From Thiobacillus sp. (GTDB lineage: Bacteria > Pseudomonadota > Gammaproteobacteria > Burkholderiales > Thiobacillaceae), in the NCBI GenBank assembly GCA_021166845.1, contig JAJPEP010000064.1:1-64000 (forward strand): DNA of 64,000 nucleotides. Reading direction: 5' to 3'. The notes under the pieces were generated by a model. That model did no database searches. It saw only the letters and a program-made list of their open reading frames with translations, and was not told where the DNA came from. Positions within the stretch are counted from its first letter, which is position 1. Every line of letters begins with the position of its first letter. Below, in pieces: positions 20,914-29,585 of the stretch. The position numbers were made by a program, and so were the translations under genes.

Positions 20914-22245
20914 TTAACGCGTCGGCCCCGCCTGCCGCAACGGAAGCTCCAGCCAGGCCGCCAGGCCGCCACCGATGCGCGCCTGCAGCGCCACCTGCCA
21001 GCCCTGCGCCGCTACCAGCTGCCGCACGATGGCCAGCCCCAGCCCGGAACCGCCGGTGCTGGCGCTGCGCGATGCTTCCAGCCGGTAAAACGGTCGGAAC
21101 ACCGCTTCCAGCTCGGCCGGCGGAATCCCGGGGCCACGGTCGAGCACACCGATGCGACAGACGCCGTCGGCAATCCCTGCACGCAGCGTGACCGGCTGAT
21201 CGCCGCCGTAGCGCAGAGCGTTTTCCAGCAGGTTGGCGAGAATGCGGCGCAGCGCGCCGGCGGGCGCCTCGAGCGTGATATCGGCCGTCTCGTTCCGCAC
21301 CCTGCCGGCCGCACCGGGGGTGGCACGCACCAGGTCGGCCAGCAGATCGGCCAGCGCCACCGGCTGGCTCGCCTCGTGACCGAAACCGCGCGCCAGCGTC
21401 AGCACATCGCCGATCAGGCGGTCCATCGCCCCGATGTCGCCCTCCACCTGCGCCGCCAGCTCCGGGCCGGGCTTGCGCACCAGCATTTCCACCGCCAGCC
21501 GCAGCCGCGCCAGCGGCGTGCGCAGGTCGTGCGAGACGCCGGCCAGCAAAACGGTGCGGGCGGCCAGCAGGTCTTCCACCTGTTTCGCCATCTCGTTGAA
21601 ACGGCGGCTCAAGGCGGCGATTTCGCGCGGGCCGGTTTCGGGCAGACGCTCCGGGGTCTGCCCGCGCCCCAGCGAGGTCGCCGCCTGCTGCAGGCGCTGC
21701 AGCGGGCGCGTGGTGCGGCGCGCCAGCCACCAGGCCGCAAGCAGGGCCAGCAGCGCGCCGCCCGCCAGCGAGACCAGCAGGGCATGGATCGGACGCGGGC
21801 CGATGCGGCTGTGCGGCAAGCCCACCGAAAGGCGGCCGCCGCCGGCCGGAAGCGACACCCAAAGCCATTCCTTGTCCCCGACCAGCTCGCGGGAGCTGGC
21901 CACCGGTTCTCCCAGGCGCGCGCTCAACGCCTCCACCAGAATTTTCAGGTAGGGCTCGCGCCAGGCGGGGACGTCCGCGCCCTCGGGCGGCTCGGCCCGC
22001 AACGCCAGGTCATGCGCGCGCGACAGCTCAATCTCGAAAGCGGGGCGGGTGACCGGCGGCAGTTCGCTCCAGGTCTGCGCCGACAGGGTCATCAGTCCGG
22101 CCAGGTCGGCCGCCGAGCGGCGCGCCATCGGCAACATGAGGAAATAGGCGGTGGCGGCCGCCGTCACCAGTTCAAACGCGATCAGGAACGCCACCAGCAG
22201 CAGGGCGTTCTGCTGCGTCAGGCTGAGCCGCGACGACAGCTTCAC
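20914..22245 (-). CDS. Sensor histidine kinase, EnvZ-like
   Basis: This 443-residue inner-membrane kinase has one transmembrane helix near residues 14-38, a periplasmic sensor region to about 150, a second helix at 153-175 and a HAMP linker. HisKA follows with the phosphorylated His at about residue 239 (GVSHDLRTPLARLR). HATPase motifs are the N-box (NLLENALRYGG), G1 (VLDRGPGIPPAEL) and G2 (GGSGLGLAIVRQL). The start overlaps the response-regulator stop by 4 bp. The stimulus is unknown; the target may include outer-membrane proteins as in EnvZ/OmpR systems. Confidence 0.9.
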   Translation of the reverse strand: MKLSSRLSLTQQNALLLVAFLIAFELVTAAATAYFLMLPMARRSAADLAGLMTLSAQTWSELPPVTRPAFEIELSRAHDLALRAEPPEGADVPAWREPYLKILVEALSARLGEPVASSRELVGDKEWLWVSLPAGGGRLSVGLPHSRIGPRPIHALLVSLAGGALLALLAAWWLARRTTRPLQRLQQAATSLGRGQTPERLPETGPREIAALSRRFNEMAKQVEDLLAARTVLLAGVSHDLRTPLARLRLAVEMLVRKPGPELAAQVEGDIGAMDRLIGDVLTLARGFGHEASQPVALADLLADLVRATPGAAGRVRNETADITLEAPAGALRRILANLLENALRYGGDQPVTLRAGIADGVCRIGVLDRGPGIPPAELEAVFRPFYRLEASRSASTGGSGLGLAIVRQLVAAQGWQVALQARIGGGLAAWLELPLRQAGPTR

Positions 22246-23003
22246 GCCTCGCCGCCGCGCGGGTTGAACAGATAACCTTCGCCACGCACGGTGCGGATGT
22301 ACACCGGCTCGCCTGGATTGGCCTCGATCTTGCGGCGCAGGCGGGTGACACGGGTGTCGACGCTGCGATCGAACGGATCGCGCTCGTAGCCTTTCAGCAT
22401 GTCGATCAGAGTGTCGCGCGACAGCACCCGCAATGGGTGCTCGACCAGGATGCGCAGCAGGGCGAATTCGGCGGTCGACAGCTTGATCTCGACGCCGTCC
22501 CGGGTCAGCCGATGGCTGGCGGCGTCGAGCCGATAAGGCCCGAATGCGGCGCCAGCGGCGGGTTCGACCGCCGGCGCCCGCGTCTGGCTGCGCCGCAGCA
22601 GCGCCCGCAGGCGCGCCAGCAGTTCGCGCGGGCTGAAGGGTTTGGCCAGGTAATCGTCGGCGCCCATTTCCAGCCCGACCACGCGGTCGATTTCCTCGCC
22701 GCGCGCAGACAGCATGAGGATGGGCACGTTCGACCGGTCACGCAGGCGCCGCGCCAGCGACAGGCCATCCTCGCCGGGCAGCATCAGGTCGAGCACGATG
22801 GCGTCGGGCATGCCATGCGCCAGCAGCTGCCACATGGCCGCGCCATCGCCCGCCGTTTCCACGGCAAAGCCGCTGTCGCCCAGATAGGCTTCCAGCAGGC
22901 TTCGCATACCGGGGTCGTCGTCAACCACCAGAATACGGGCGGGCGCGGCGCCTGTCCGCGACACTGCGGCTTGCGACGGATCGGGTGGGCAGGATTGCAT
23001 CAT
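22242..23003 (-). CDS. OmpR-family response regulator
   Basis: This 253-residue regulator has a receiver domain with acidic pocket VVDDDPGM (residues 28-30), phospho-acceptor Asp72 in IVLDLMLPG and Lys in YLAKPF. A winged-helix DNA-binding domain is at the C-terminus (RVLSRDTLIDMLKGYERDPF, VDTRVTRLRRKIE). About 20 extra residues precede the receiver, so an internal start is possible. The upstream minus-strand sequence contains TATATT about 15 bp before the ATG as a candidate -10. Confidence 0.93.
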   Translation of the reverse strand: MMQSCPPDPSQAAVSRTGAAPARILVVDDDPGMRSLLEAYLGDSGFAVETAGDGAAMWQLLAHGMPDAIVLDLMLPGEDGLSLARRLRDRSNVPILMLSARGEEIDRVVGLEMGADDYLAKPFSPRELLARLRALLRRSQTRAPAVEPAAGAAFGPYRLDAASHRLTRDGVEIKLSTAEFALLRILVEHPLRVLSRDTLIDMLKGYERDPFDRSVDTRVTRLRRKIEANPGEPVYIRTVRGEGYLFNPRGGEA

Positions 23004-23239
23004 GCGATAAATATAAGGCTCCAGGAGGCGTACGCCGAACGGATGCGGGGCCGTGCTCGACGGGCTGTGCCGCGGTGAATTATCCTACCCGACCTGGAAT
23101 GCTTCACGTCGGCTCGACACACATTGCCACACGCCGACACACGCTGCCACCCGACAGACATGCCGCCGCCACCCTGCGCGACGAGAATTCGCTCCACGCC
23201 GTCAATGGTGACGGCGCACATCCAGCCTCGAACCCGACC

Positions 23240-23593
23240 ATGATGCGACCGACCCTGATCCTGCTGCCGTGCCTGCTGTCCCTGGCGTTTCCCGCCATGG
23301 CCGCTGACGGACAGGAAAAGGCGCCTGCCGCGCACGCACGCCCCCTCAACCTGTCGCTGCCGCGGGACATGCCCTTGCAGGCCCCCGCGCACGACGAAAT
23401 GTCCGACGAAACGGTGTTGCGCAACCTGCAAGCGCCGGCCCGGACCGGGAATGGACTGAATGCAGGTTCTTCCCCGTCCAGCCTGCCCTACGGTGCGGGT
23501 TACGAACATCGCCATCGGGACACGCAAGGTTCGGGCGCGAGCGATGGCGCGGCAGCGGGCGCGTCTCGTGGCACGGGACGTCGAGGCCGGTGA
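23240..23593 (+). CDS. Small secreted protein of unknown function
   Basis: This 117-residue protein begins with a clear signal peptide (MMRPTLILLPCLLSLAFPAMAA). The mature part is Pro/Ala/Gly-rich and hydrophilic, ends in a basic tail (GASRGTGRRGR), and has no recognisable domain. I start at the ATG at 23240, because the 85 codons upstream lack coding character and contain the promoter region of the divergent response-regulator gene. Its stop overlaps an upstream in-frame extension of the next small gene. Confidence 0.6.
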   Translation: MMRPTLILLPCLLSLAFPAMAADGQEKAPAAHARPLNLSLPRDMPLQAPAHDEMSDETVLRNLQAPARTGNGLNAGSSPSSLPYGAGYEHRHRDTQGSGASDGAAAGASRGTGRRGR

Positions 23594-23628
23594 TTTCGCA
23601 GGCAGTATTCATCATCCAGGAGCGCAAT

Positions 23629-23901
23629 ATGAAATCCATGAAAGTTCTTTCCCTCGTTTTACTTGCAACCAGCCTCGCCAGCGGCGCGGTCTACGCCAGG
23701 GGCGGCGGCGGTGGCGGCGGCATGAGCGGCGGCAGTGCATCCAGCGCCGACCACAGCCAACAGCAGACCCAGGAACGCACTCAGAAACGCGATGGCTCTG
23801 GCTCGCAGAGCGGCGACGCCCAACGCAACGAGTATCGCTACGAAAATCGTAACGAGAACCGTGAGCAAACGAGCGACGCGAACACCCTGCCTTCACTGTA
23901 G
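23629..23901 (+). CDS. Small glycine-rich secreted protein
   Basis: This 90-residue protein has a signal peptide (MKSMKVLSLVLLATSLASGA) followed by a run of glycines, a Ser/Gln-rich stretch and a charged, Asn/Arg/Glu-rich C-terminus (EYRYENRNENREQ). An AGGAG ribosome-binding site lies 6 bp before the ATG, which decides this start over one 39 bp upstream. A strong terminator follows immediately. The fold is probably disordered and the function unknown. Confidence 0.68.
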   Translation: MKSMKVLSLVLLATSLASGAVYARGGGGGGGMSGGSASSADHSQQQTQERTQKRDGSGSQSGDAQRNEYRYENRNENREQTSDANTLPSL

Positions 23902-23925
23902 AAATCCGTACCGGAATGGGAACCG

Positions 23926-23951
23926 GGGACGCCAGCAGGCGTCCCTTTTTT
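23926..23951 (+). terminator. Rho-independent terminator
   Basis: A perfect 8-bp stem GGGACGCC/GGCGTCCC with an AGCA loop is followed by six T residues. It closes the small secreted-protein unit ahead of map. Confidence 0.92.
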
Positions 23952-23970
23952 ATCCCTGTTCCGCACAGGT

Positions 23971-23999
23971 TTTTGGGCATGCACCGGTCAAGCTAGAAT
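23971..23999 (+). promoter_or_regulatory. Candidate promoter of map-glnD
   Basis: TTTTGG at 23971-23976 and TAGAAT at 23994-23999 are 17 bp apart, 27 bp before the map ATG and directly after the terminator. The -35 is weak; the -10 is good. Confidence 0.5.
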
Positions 24000-24025
24000 G
24001 CGGCTTTATTTCCGCTCCACGTCCC

Positions 24026-24835
24026 ATGACTGTCACCATCAAAACCGGCGCCGAAATCGAGGGCATGCGCGTTGCGGGCCGGCTCGGCTCGGAAGTGCTC
24101 GACTACATCACGCCCTTCGTCAAACCCGGCGTCACCACCGGCGAACTCGACCGCCTGTGCCACGACTACATGGTGAACGTGCAAGGCACCATCCCGGCGC
24201 CGTTGAACTACGCGCCTTCCGGCCACGTGCCCTATCCCAAGTCGATCTGCACCTCGGTCAACAACCAGGTCTGCCACGGCGTGCCCGGCGACAAGGTGCT
24301 GAAAAACGGCGATATCGTGAATCTCGACATTACCGTCATTAAGGACGGCTGGCACGGCGACACCAGCCGCATGTTCGCGGTGGGCGACGTGTCGATCCAG
24401 GCCAGGCGACTGATCCAGGTGACCTACGAAGCGATGTGGACCGGCATCGCCCACGTCAAACCCGGCGCCCGCCTGGGCGACATCGGCCACGCCATCCAGC
24501 GCTTCGCCGAAAACCATGGCTACAGCGTGGTGCGCGAATTCTGCGGCCACGGCATCGGCCGCGAGTTCCACGAGGATCCGCAGGTACTGCACTACGGCAA
24601 GGCCGGCACCGGCCTGGTGCTGGAGCCCGGCATGACCTTCACCATCGAACCGATGATCAACGCCGGGCGGCGCGACATCCGCCAGATGAACGACGGCTGG
24701 ACCATCGTCACCAAGGACCGCAGCCTGTCGGCGCAGTGGGAACACACGGTGCTGGTCACCGAAATCGGCCATGAAGTTCTGACCGTGTCGGCCGGCAGCC
24801 CGGCCATTCCCGATCGCATCCCCCACGCCGCGTGA
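24026..24835 (+). CDS. map: Methionine aminopeptidase type I
   Basis: This 269-residue metalloenzyme removes the initiator Met. The five metal ligands can be placed: the Asp pair in NLDITVIKDGWHGDTS, the His in CGHGIGREFHE, the Glu in TIEPMIN and the Glu in WEHTVLV. The start at 24026 gives MTVTIKTGAEIEGMRVAGRL as in the family; the longer frame overlaps the upstream gene and terminator. It is coupled to glnD by a GTGA overlap. Confidence 0.97.
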   Translation: MTVTIKTGAEIEGMRVAGRLGSEVLDYITPFVKPGVTTGELDRLCHDYMVNVQGTIPAPLNYAPSGHVPYPKSICTSVNNQVCHGVPGDKVLKNGDIVNLDITVIKDGWHGDTSRMFAVGDVSIQARRLIQVTYEAMWTGIAHVKPGARLGDIGHAIQRFAENHGYSVVREFCGHGIGREFHEDPQVLHYGKAGTGLVLEPGMTFTIEPMINAGRRDIRQMNDGWTIVTKDRSLSAQWEHTVLVTEIGHEVLTVSAGSPAIPDRIPHAA

Positions 24836-27387
24836 GCAACCCGCCGTTCGCCGATCTTCGCGAGCGGCTCAAATCGGGCCGCGCGGCGCTGGCCGCGGCC
24901 TATCTTGAAACCCCCTCCGCCACCCGCTACCTGACCCGCCACACCGCGCTGGTCGACGGCGTGCTGTCTGAAATCGGCGCCCGGCTGGCCCTGCCCGCCA
25001 GCTTCTGCCTCGCCGCCGTCGGCGGCTACGGGCGCGGCGAGCTGTTTCCCGGCTCGGACGTGGACGTGCTGATGCTGCTGCCGCACGACCCCACCGCTGA
25101 ACAGCGGGCCCCCCTGGAAAACTGGGTGCAGACGTGCTGGGACGTCGGACTGGAAATCGGCCACAGCGTGCGCACCGTCGAGGCCTGCATCACCGAGGCC
25201 GACGCCGACATCACGGTGGAAACCAACCTTCTGGAAGCGCGCTTCGTGCTGGGTGCCGCCGCCCTGTTCGACGAATTCGACCGCCGCTTTCGGGCGCGCT
25301 TCGACGCCCAGCGTTTTTTCAACGGCAAGCTGGCCGAGCAGCAGGCGCGCCACGCCCGCTTCGACGACAGCGCCTACAAGCTCGAACCCAACCTGAAGGA
25401 CAGCCCCGGCGGCCTGCGCGACCTGCACACCATCCACTGGCTGGCGCAGGCCTGCGGCATCACCGGCGGCTGGAGCGGCATCGCGCGCGCCGGCCTGCTG
25501 ACCCCCGCCGAGGCGCGCCGCATTGCGCGCGAAGAACGTTCCCTCTCGGCGTTGCGGATTCACCTGCATATTCTGGCCAGGCGGCGTGAAGACCGCCTGG
25601 CCTTCGATTACCAGACCGACCTCGCCGAGCGCCTGGGGCTCGGCGCCACCGCGAACAAGCACGCCGGGGAGCGCCTGATGCAGGGCTATTACCGCGCCGC
25701 CAAGCTGATCCAGCGCGCCAACGACATCCTTATCCAGTCGCTGCGGGTAAGGCTGTTTCCGGTGACCGCGCCGCCGCTGCCGATCGACGCCGATTTCCAG
25801 CTGCGCGCCAATCTGCTGGAGGCGCGCGAATCCGACCTGTTCCAGCGCAAACCCGACGCCCTGCTGCGCGCCTTCATCGTCTACGCCCAGTACCCGGCAC
25901 TCGCCGGATTCGAGCCGGCCACGCTGCGCGCGCTGTGGCGCGGCCGCACCCGCATCAACGCCGCCTTCCGCGCCGATCCGGCGCACCGCGCCCTGTTCAT
26001 GACGCTGCTGCGCCAGCCGGTCGGCATCACCCGGGCCATGCGCGCGATGCACCGCTACGGGCTTCTGGCACGCTACATCCCGGCGTTCGGCCGTGTCGTC
26101 GGGCAGATGCAGCATGACCTGTTCCATGTCTATACCGTGGACGAACACATCCTCACCGTGCTGCGCAACATGCGGCGTCTCACCGTGCCCGGGTTCGCGC
26201 ACGAACTCCCGCTCGCCAGCCGGCTGATCGCCGCCTTCGACAAGCCCGAACTCCTGTATCTGGCAGCGCTGTTTCACGATATCGCCAAGGGCCGTGGCGG
26301 CGACCACTCCGAGCTGGGCGCGGTCGATGCGCGGCGGTTTTGCCGCCAGCACGGACTCGACAAGCGCGACAGCGAACTGGTTGGCTGGCTGGTGAGCATG
26401 CATCTGACGATGTCGCGCACCGCGCAGAAAGAGGACATCAGCGACCCCCAGGTAATCGCCGCCTTTGCCGTCAGGGCGGGCGACCTGCGTCATCTGACCG
26501 CGCTGTATCTGCTGACCGTGGCCGACATCCGCGGCACCAGCCCCAAGGTCTGGAACGCCTGGAAAGGCAAGCTGCTGGAAGACCTCTACCATGCTGCCCG
26601 CGCCCAATTGGCGGGAGGCGACGTCACCCTCCCCGACATTGCCTCCAGGCAGAACGAAGCCCGCGCCAATGTTGCCCTGTACGGCCTGCCTGCCGATGCG
26701 ACCGACGCGCTGTGGCGGCACCTCGACGAACGCTATTTCGTCCGCTTCGATGTGCGCGACATGGCCTGGCAGGCGCGCATGCTGTGGCGCCGCACCGACA
26801 GCCCGGACGCCGTCGTGCGGGCACGGCTGTCACCGGCCGGCGAAGGCATCCAGGTGCTGGTCTACACCCGTGACCGGCCCGACCTGTTTGCGCGCATCTG
26901 CGGCTTTTTCGCCCGCATCCAGTACACCATCCTCGAAGCCAAGATCCACACCACCCGTCATGGCTATGCGCTCGACAGCTTCCAGGTGATGGATCTGGCC
27001 AACCGCGGCATCCATTACCGCGATTTTTTGAGCTTCGTGGAACACGAACTGGCACGCGATCTCGATCCGGCGCACCCGATGCAGCCGGCGCCACGTGGCC
27101 GCCTGTCGCGCCACCAGCGTCACCACCCCTATCCGACCACGGTGAAGCTGGAGCCCGACGCACAGGGGCGCGGCCACATCCTGTCGATCACCTGCGCGGA
27201 TCGCGGGGGGCTGCTGTTTGCGATCGCCGAGGTGCTGATGCAGCACGACGTGAGCGTCTATGCCGCGAAGATCGACACCCTGGGCGAGCGGGTCGAGGAT
27301 ACTTTTCTAATCAGGGGAACGGTCCTGCGAACCTCCGCGGGACGCGAGGCGCTGGAGACCGAAATACGCGAAGCGCTGAAAAAGTGA
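24832..27387 (+). CDS. glnD: P-II uridylyltransferase / uridylyl-removing enzyme
   Basis: This 851-residue bifunctional nitrogen sensor modifies P-II at Tyr51. Domains in order: nucleotidyltransferase (VGGYGRGELFPGSDVDVLML with the catalytic Asp pair, about residues 62-81), GlnD-specific helical region, HD hydrolase domain (ALFHDIAKGRGGDHSELG, about residues 478-495), and two C-terminal ACT glutamine-sensing domains (VYTRDRPDLFARICGFF and ITCADRGGLLFAIAEVL). The start codon is GTG overlapping the map stop. The whole length is intact. Confidence 0.97.
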   Translation: MSNPPFADLRERLKSGRAALAAAYLETPSATRYLTRHTALVDGVLSEIGARLALPASFCLAAVGGYGRGELFPGSDVDVLMLLPHDPTAEQRAPLENWVQTCWDVGLEIGHSVRTVEACITEADADITVETNLLEARFVLGAAALFDEFDRRFRARFDAQRFFNGKLAEQQARHARFDDSAYKLEPNLKDSPGGLRDLHTIHWLAQACGITGGWSGIARAGLLTPAEARRIAREERSLSALRIHLHILARRREDRLAFDYQTDLAERLGLGATANKHAGERLMQGYYRAAKLIQRANDILIQSLRVRLFPVTAPPLPIDADFQLRANLLEARESDLFQRKPDALLRAFIVYAQYPALAGFEPATLRALWRGRTRINAAFRADPAHRALFMTLLRQPVGITRAMRAMHRYGLLARYIPAFGRVVGQMQHDLFHVYTVDEHILTVLRNMRRLTVPGFAHELPLASRLIAAFDKPELLYLAALFHDIAKGRGGDHSELGAVDARRFCRQHGLDKRDSELVGWLVSMHLTMSRTAQKEDISDPQVIAAFAVRAGDLRHLTALYLLTVADIRGTSPKVWNAWKGKLLEDLYHAARAQLAGGDVTLPDIASRQNEARANVALYGLPADATDALWRHLDERYFVRFDVRDMAWQARMLWRRTDSPDAVVRARLSPAGEGIQVLVYTRDRPDLFARICGFFARIQYTILEAKIHTTRHGYALDSFQVMDLANRGIHYRDFLSFVEHELARDLDPAHPMQPAPRGRLSRHQRHHPYPTTVKLEPDAQGRGHILSITCADRGGLLFAIAEVLMQHDVSVYAAKIDTLGERVEDTFLIRGTVLRTSAGREALETEIREALKK

Positions 27388-27388
27388 C

Positions 27389-27625
27389 TCAGATGGCGGG
27401 GCGTGCGTATTCGTCTACATAACGCCCGCGCGCAGGGGCTTTGCGGGCAGGCGGCGATTTCTTGCGTACGCCGTCGACAGGCTTCTTGACCTTTTCATCC
27501 AGCTCGGTCTTGGGACGGTTGCGGACACGGCCGGGCCGTACCGTCGTGCCGACGCTTGCTGCGAAAACCGGCATTTCCGCCGGACAGACATTTCGATCCC
27601 GCAGGACAAGCCGCGGCGCCTTCAT
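27389..27625 (-). CDS. Small basic protein downstream of FlaF-like gene
   Basis: This 78-residue protein starts MKAPRLVLRDRNVCPAEMPV and becomes strongly basic and Pro/Lys/Arg-rich in its second half (RKKSPPARKAPARGR). Its ATG overlaps the stop of the FlaF-like gene as ATGA, so it is probably co-expressed from the same sigma-28 promoter. No family is recognised. Its stop lies directly next to the convergent glnD stop. Confidence 0.5.
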   Translation of the reverse strand: MKAPRLVLRDRNVCPAEMPVFAASVGTTVRPGRVRNRPKTELDEKVKKPVDGVRKKSPPARKAPARGRYVDEYARPAI

Positions 27626-28005
27626 GCCGCCACCTGCCATTCCTTCAGGCTGCCCGCCAGCGTGCGCGTCAACGCAATGAGGCTGCCCAGCGTGTCGGCA
27701 TTGGGGATGGACTCGCATGAACTGATTTTGCTGTCGGCGTACACCGACAGAATCAAGAGGTTGTGCTGCACGTCCAGCGGCAGCGTCAGCACGCCTTCAG
27801 CCAGCGCGGTCTGAATCGCATGCCAGGCATCCCGGCTGGCCTTTAGCGCCGCGGCCAGATGAAATTCGCGGTTGGGGTCGTTCCAGTGCCGCTGCACCGC
27901 CATCAACTGGGCGGCGATGGCGTCGAGCCGGGCCGCCTCGCCAATCATTGCGGCGGCGGGGTTGATGCGGCGCGGGGTCTGCTGAATCGGTTGTTCCGGG
28001 CTCAT
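27622..28005 (-). CDS. FlaF-like protein, probable flagellar regulator
   Basis: In this 127-residue helical protein the segment with ALKASRDAW, LTLPLDVQHNLLILSVY and the following 35 residues matches the pattern of FlaF. FlaF proteins act in flagellin synthesis and have an N/K-R-x-x-W helix, LP-x-x-(L/V)-x-x-x-(I/L)-(I/L)-x-LS and a short C-terminal helix. The similarity is by eye and moderate. It is supported independently by the sigma-28-type promoter 61 bp upstream. No other flagellar gene is in the window. Confidence 0.55.
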   Translation of the reverse strand: MSPEQPIQQTPRRINPAAAMIGEAARLDAIAAQLMAVQRHWNDPNREFHLAAALKASRDAWHAIQTALAEGVLTLPLDVQHNLLILSVYADSKISSCESIPNADTLGSLIALTRTLAGSLKEWQVAA

Positions 28006-28065
28006 TGTTGTCTTGTTGTCCTTGTTGCCTGTGCCGGGGCGCCTCGCCCACGGTTACGCTACAAG

Positions 28066-28092
28066 TTAGCGGCGAGGACAGGAACAACTTTA
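28066..28092 (-). promoter_or_regulatory. Sigma-28 (FliA) type promoter
   Basis: On the minus strand TAAAGTTG (28092-28085), an 11-bp spacer and GCCGCTAA (28073-28066) match the FliA consensus TAAAGTTT-N11-GCCGATAA at 14 of 16 positions with the exact spacing. The expected transcript would have a leader of about 55 nt before the FlaF-like ATG. Confidence 0.75.
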
Positions 28093-28146
28093 GACAAGCT
28101 AAATTCGTGCCTGAACGCGTCGAAATCCCGTCAACCTGAAAACCTC

Positions 28147-28309
28147 ACCACAGAGGTATGTCCCGCAGGGACGGTATCCCTTTGGACACAGAGGCACGGA
28201 GAACGGCAGGAATCAATGGATTGTCGATCAACCAGCCTTCACCCATCGGGGGGCGCACTGACCCATGCAAGGTGTTGCTTTTCCTCTGTGCGCTCTGTTT
28301 CCCTGTGGT
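28147..28309 (+). repeat. Intergenic element with ACCACAG inverted ends and nested palindrome
   Basis: The left end reads ACCACAGAGG. The right end reads CCTCTGTG...CCCTGTGGT, so the ends are imperfect inverted copies. Inside the left end a perfect palindrome GTCCC-GCA-GGGAC (28160-28172) interrupts what looks like a continuous ACCACAGAGG/ACACAGAGGCACGGAGAA motif. Sequences of this ACACAGAGG type are common dispersed intergenic repeats in bacteria. No gene is supported between 28093 and 28328. Confidence 0.55.
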
Positions 28310-28328
28310 CCAACTGCGGTTCCAAGGG

Positions 28329-28862
28329 TCAATCGTCCTGCAGATTCTGGCCCGGAAACAGGGTCTCGGTGAAACCGAAATCGCGCAGGTCGCGGATGCG
28401 CATCGGGTACAGGATGCCGTGCAGGTGATCGACCTCGTGCTGCACCACGCGGGCATGGAAACCGCTCACGCTGCGGTCGATCGGCTGGCCCGCCGCATCG
28501 AATCCCTGGTAGCGCAAGTCGGCGTGGCGCGGCACCAGTCCGCGCATGCCCGGTACCGACAGGCAGCCTTCCCAGCCCTCTTCCATGGCGTCGGACAGGG
28601 GGGTCAATACAGGATTGATCAGCACCGTGAACGGCACGCTTTCGGCGTCCGGATAACGCGGATTGGCCTCGACCCCGAAAATCACCACCTGCAGGCCGAC
28701 GCCGATTTGCGGCGCCGCCAGGCCGGCGCCGTTGAGCGCACGCATGGTGTCGCGCATGTCGACAATCAGCTGCGCCAACTCGATCGAGACAAAGTCCTCC
28801 ACCGGGCGGGCCGGCTCCAGCAGACGCGGATCGCCCATCTTCAGGACGTCGCGGGTGGCCAT
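28329..28862 (-). CDS. def: Peptide deformylase
   Basis: This 177-residue metalloenzyme removes the formyl group from nascent proteins. All three motifs are present: [19 protein letters not shown] (zinc-binding Cys) and QHEVDHLHG (two zinc His plus catalytic Glu). The ATG at 28862 gives [15 protein letters not shown], the normal N-terminus. It overlaps the 3' end of rsuA by 22 bp. No formyltransferase gene is nearby. Confidence 0.96.
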   Translation of the reverse strand: MATRDVLKMGDPRLLEPARPVEDFVSIELAQLIVDMRDTMRALNGAGLAAPQIGVGLQVVIFGVEANPRYPDAESVPFTVLINPVLTPLSDAMEEGWEGCLSVPGMRGLVPRHADLRYQGFDAAGQPIDRSVSGFHARVVQHEVDHLHGILYPMRIRDLRDFGFTETLFPGQNLQDD

Positions 28863-29563
28863 GATTGCTCCAGTTTTTTCAGGTCGTCGGTCTCCAGCCA
28901 GCGCCAGCTGCCGGGCGGCAGGTCGGCGGGCAAGGCAAGGCGCCCGATGGCTTCGCGGTGCAGACGCTCCACCCGGTTGCCGATCGCGCCGACCATGCGC
29001 TTGACCTGGTGGTATTTGCCCTCGGCCAGCGTCAGCCGCAGCGAGCGCTCGTCGAGCCTTTCGCACGCCTGCGCGGCAATCGGCGCGGGCTCGTCGTTGA
29101 GCTGCACGCCGCTGCGCAAGGCGTCCAGCATGGCGTCGCTCACCGGGTCGGCGCAGGCGGCACGGTAGACCTTGGCCACGCCTTTTTTCGGCGAGGTCAT
29201 GCGGTGAATGAACTGGCCGTCATCGGAAAGCAGCAGCAGGCCGGTGCTGTCCTGGTCGAGACGCCCCACGCACTGCACGCCGCGCTGCACCAGCGGTCCC
29301 GGCAGCAGGGCAAACACGCTGGGATGATGGCTGGCGTGGTGCGAGCATTCGTAGCCGGCCGGCTTGTGCATCAGCACGTAGGCCTTTTCCCGATACGCCC
29401 AGGCGACGCCATCCAGCGCCAGTTCCAGCCGGGCCGGGTCAACCCTGGCCTCGGGATCGTCGCAGACCTCGCCGTTGACCGCGACCTCGCCCGCCAGAAT
29501 GCGCGCCACGCAGACCTTGCGCGTGCCGAACCCTTGCGACTGCAGGGCATGGTAGAGCTTCAT
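28841..29563 (-). CDS. rsuA: 16S rRNA pseudouridine synthase, RsuA type
   Basis: This protein of about 240 residues has an N-terminal S4-like domain ([20 protein letters not shown]) and a catalytic domain containing [17 protein letters not shown] with the catalytic Asp. The C-terminal [16 protein letters not shown] motif follows. By similarity it modifies U516 of 16S rRNA. The start at 29563 (MKLYHAL) aligns with RsuA proteins; an ATG 15 bp upstream is possible. Confidence 0.9.
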   Translation of the reverse strand: MKLYHALQSQGFGTRKVCVARILAGEVAVNGEVCDDPEARVDPARLELALDGVAWAYREKAYVLMHKPAGYECSHHASHHPSVFALLPGPLVQRGVQCVGRLDQDSTGLLLLSDDGQFIHRMTSPKKGVAKVYRAACADPVSDAMLDALRSGVQLNDEPAPIAAQACERLDERSLRLTLAEGKYHQVKRMVGAIGNRVERLHREAIGRLALPADLPPGSWRWLETDDLKKLEQSWPPATS

Positions 29564-29585
29564 GGGGCGATGCGGCATCGCGTGC

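Noticed and set aside
24592-26721. A 709-codon open frame on the minus strand opposite map and glnD
   Set aside because: It is the antisense shadow of GC-rich coding sequence; glnD and map are fully supported by conserved motifs and the antisense product has no recognisable domain.
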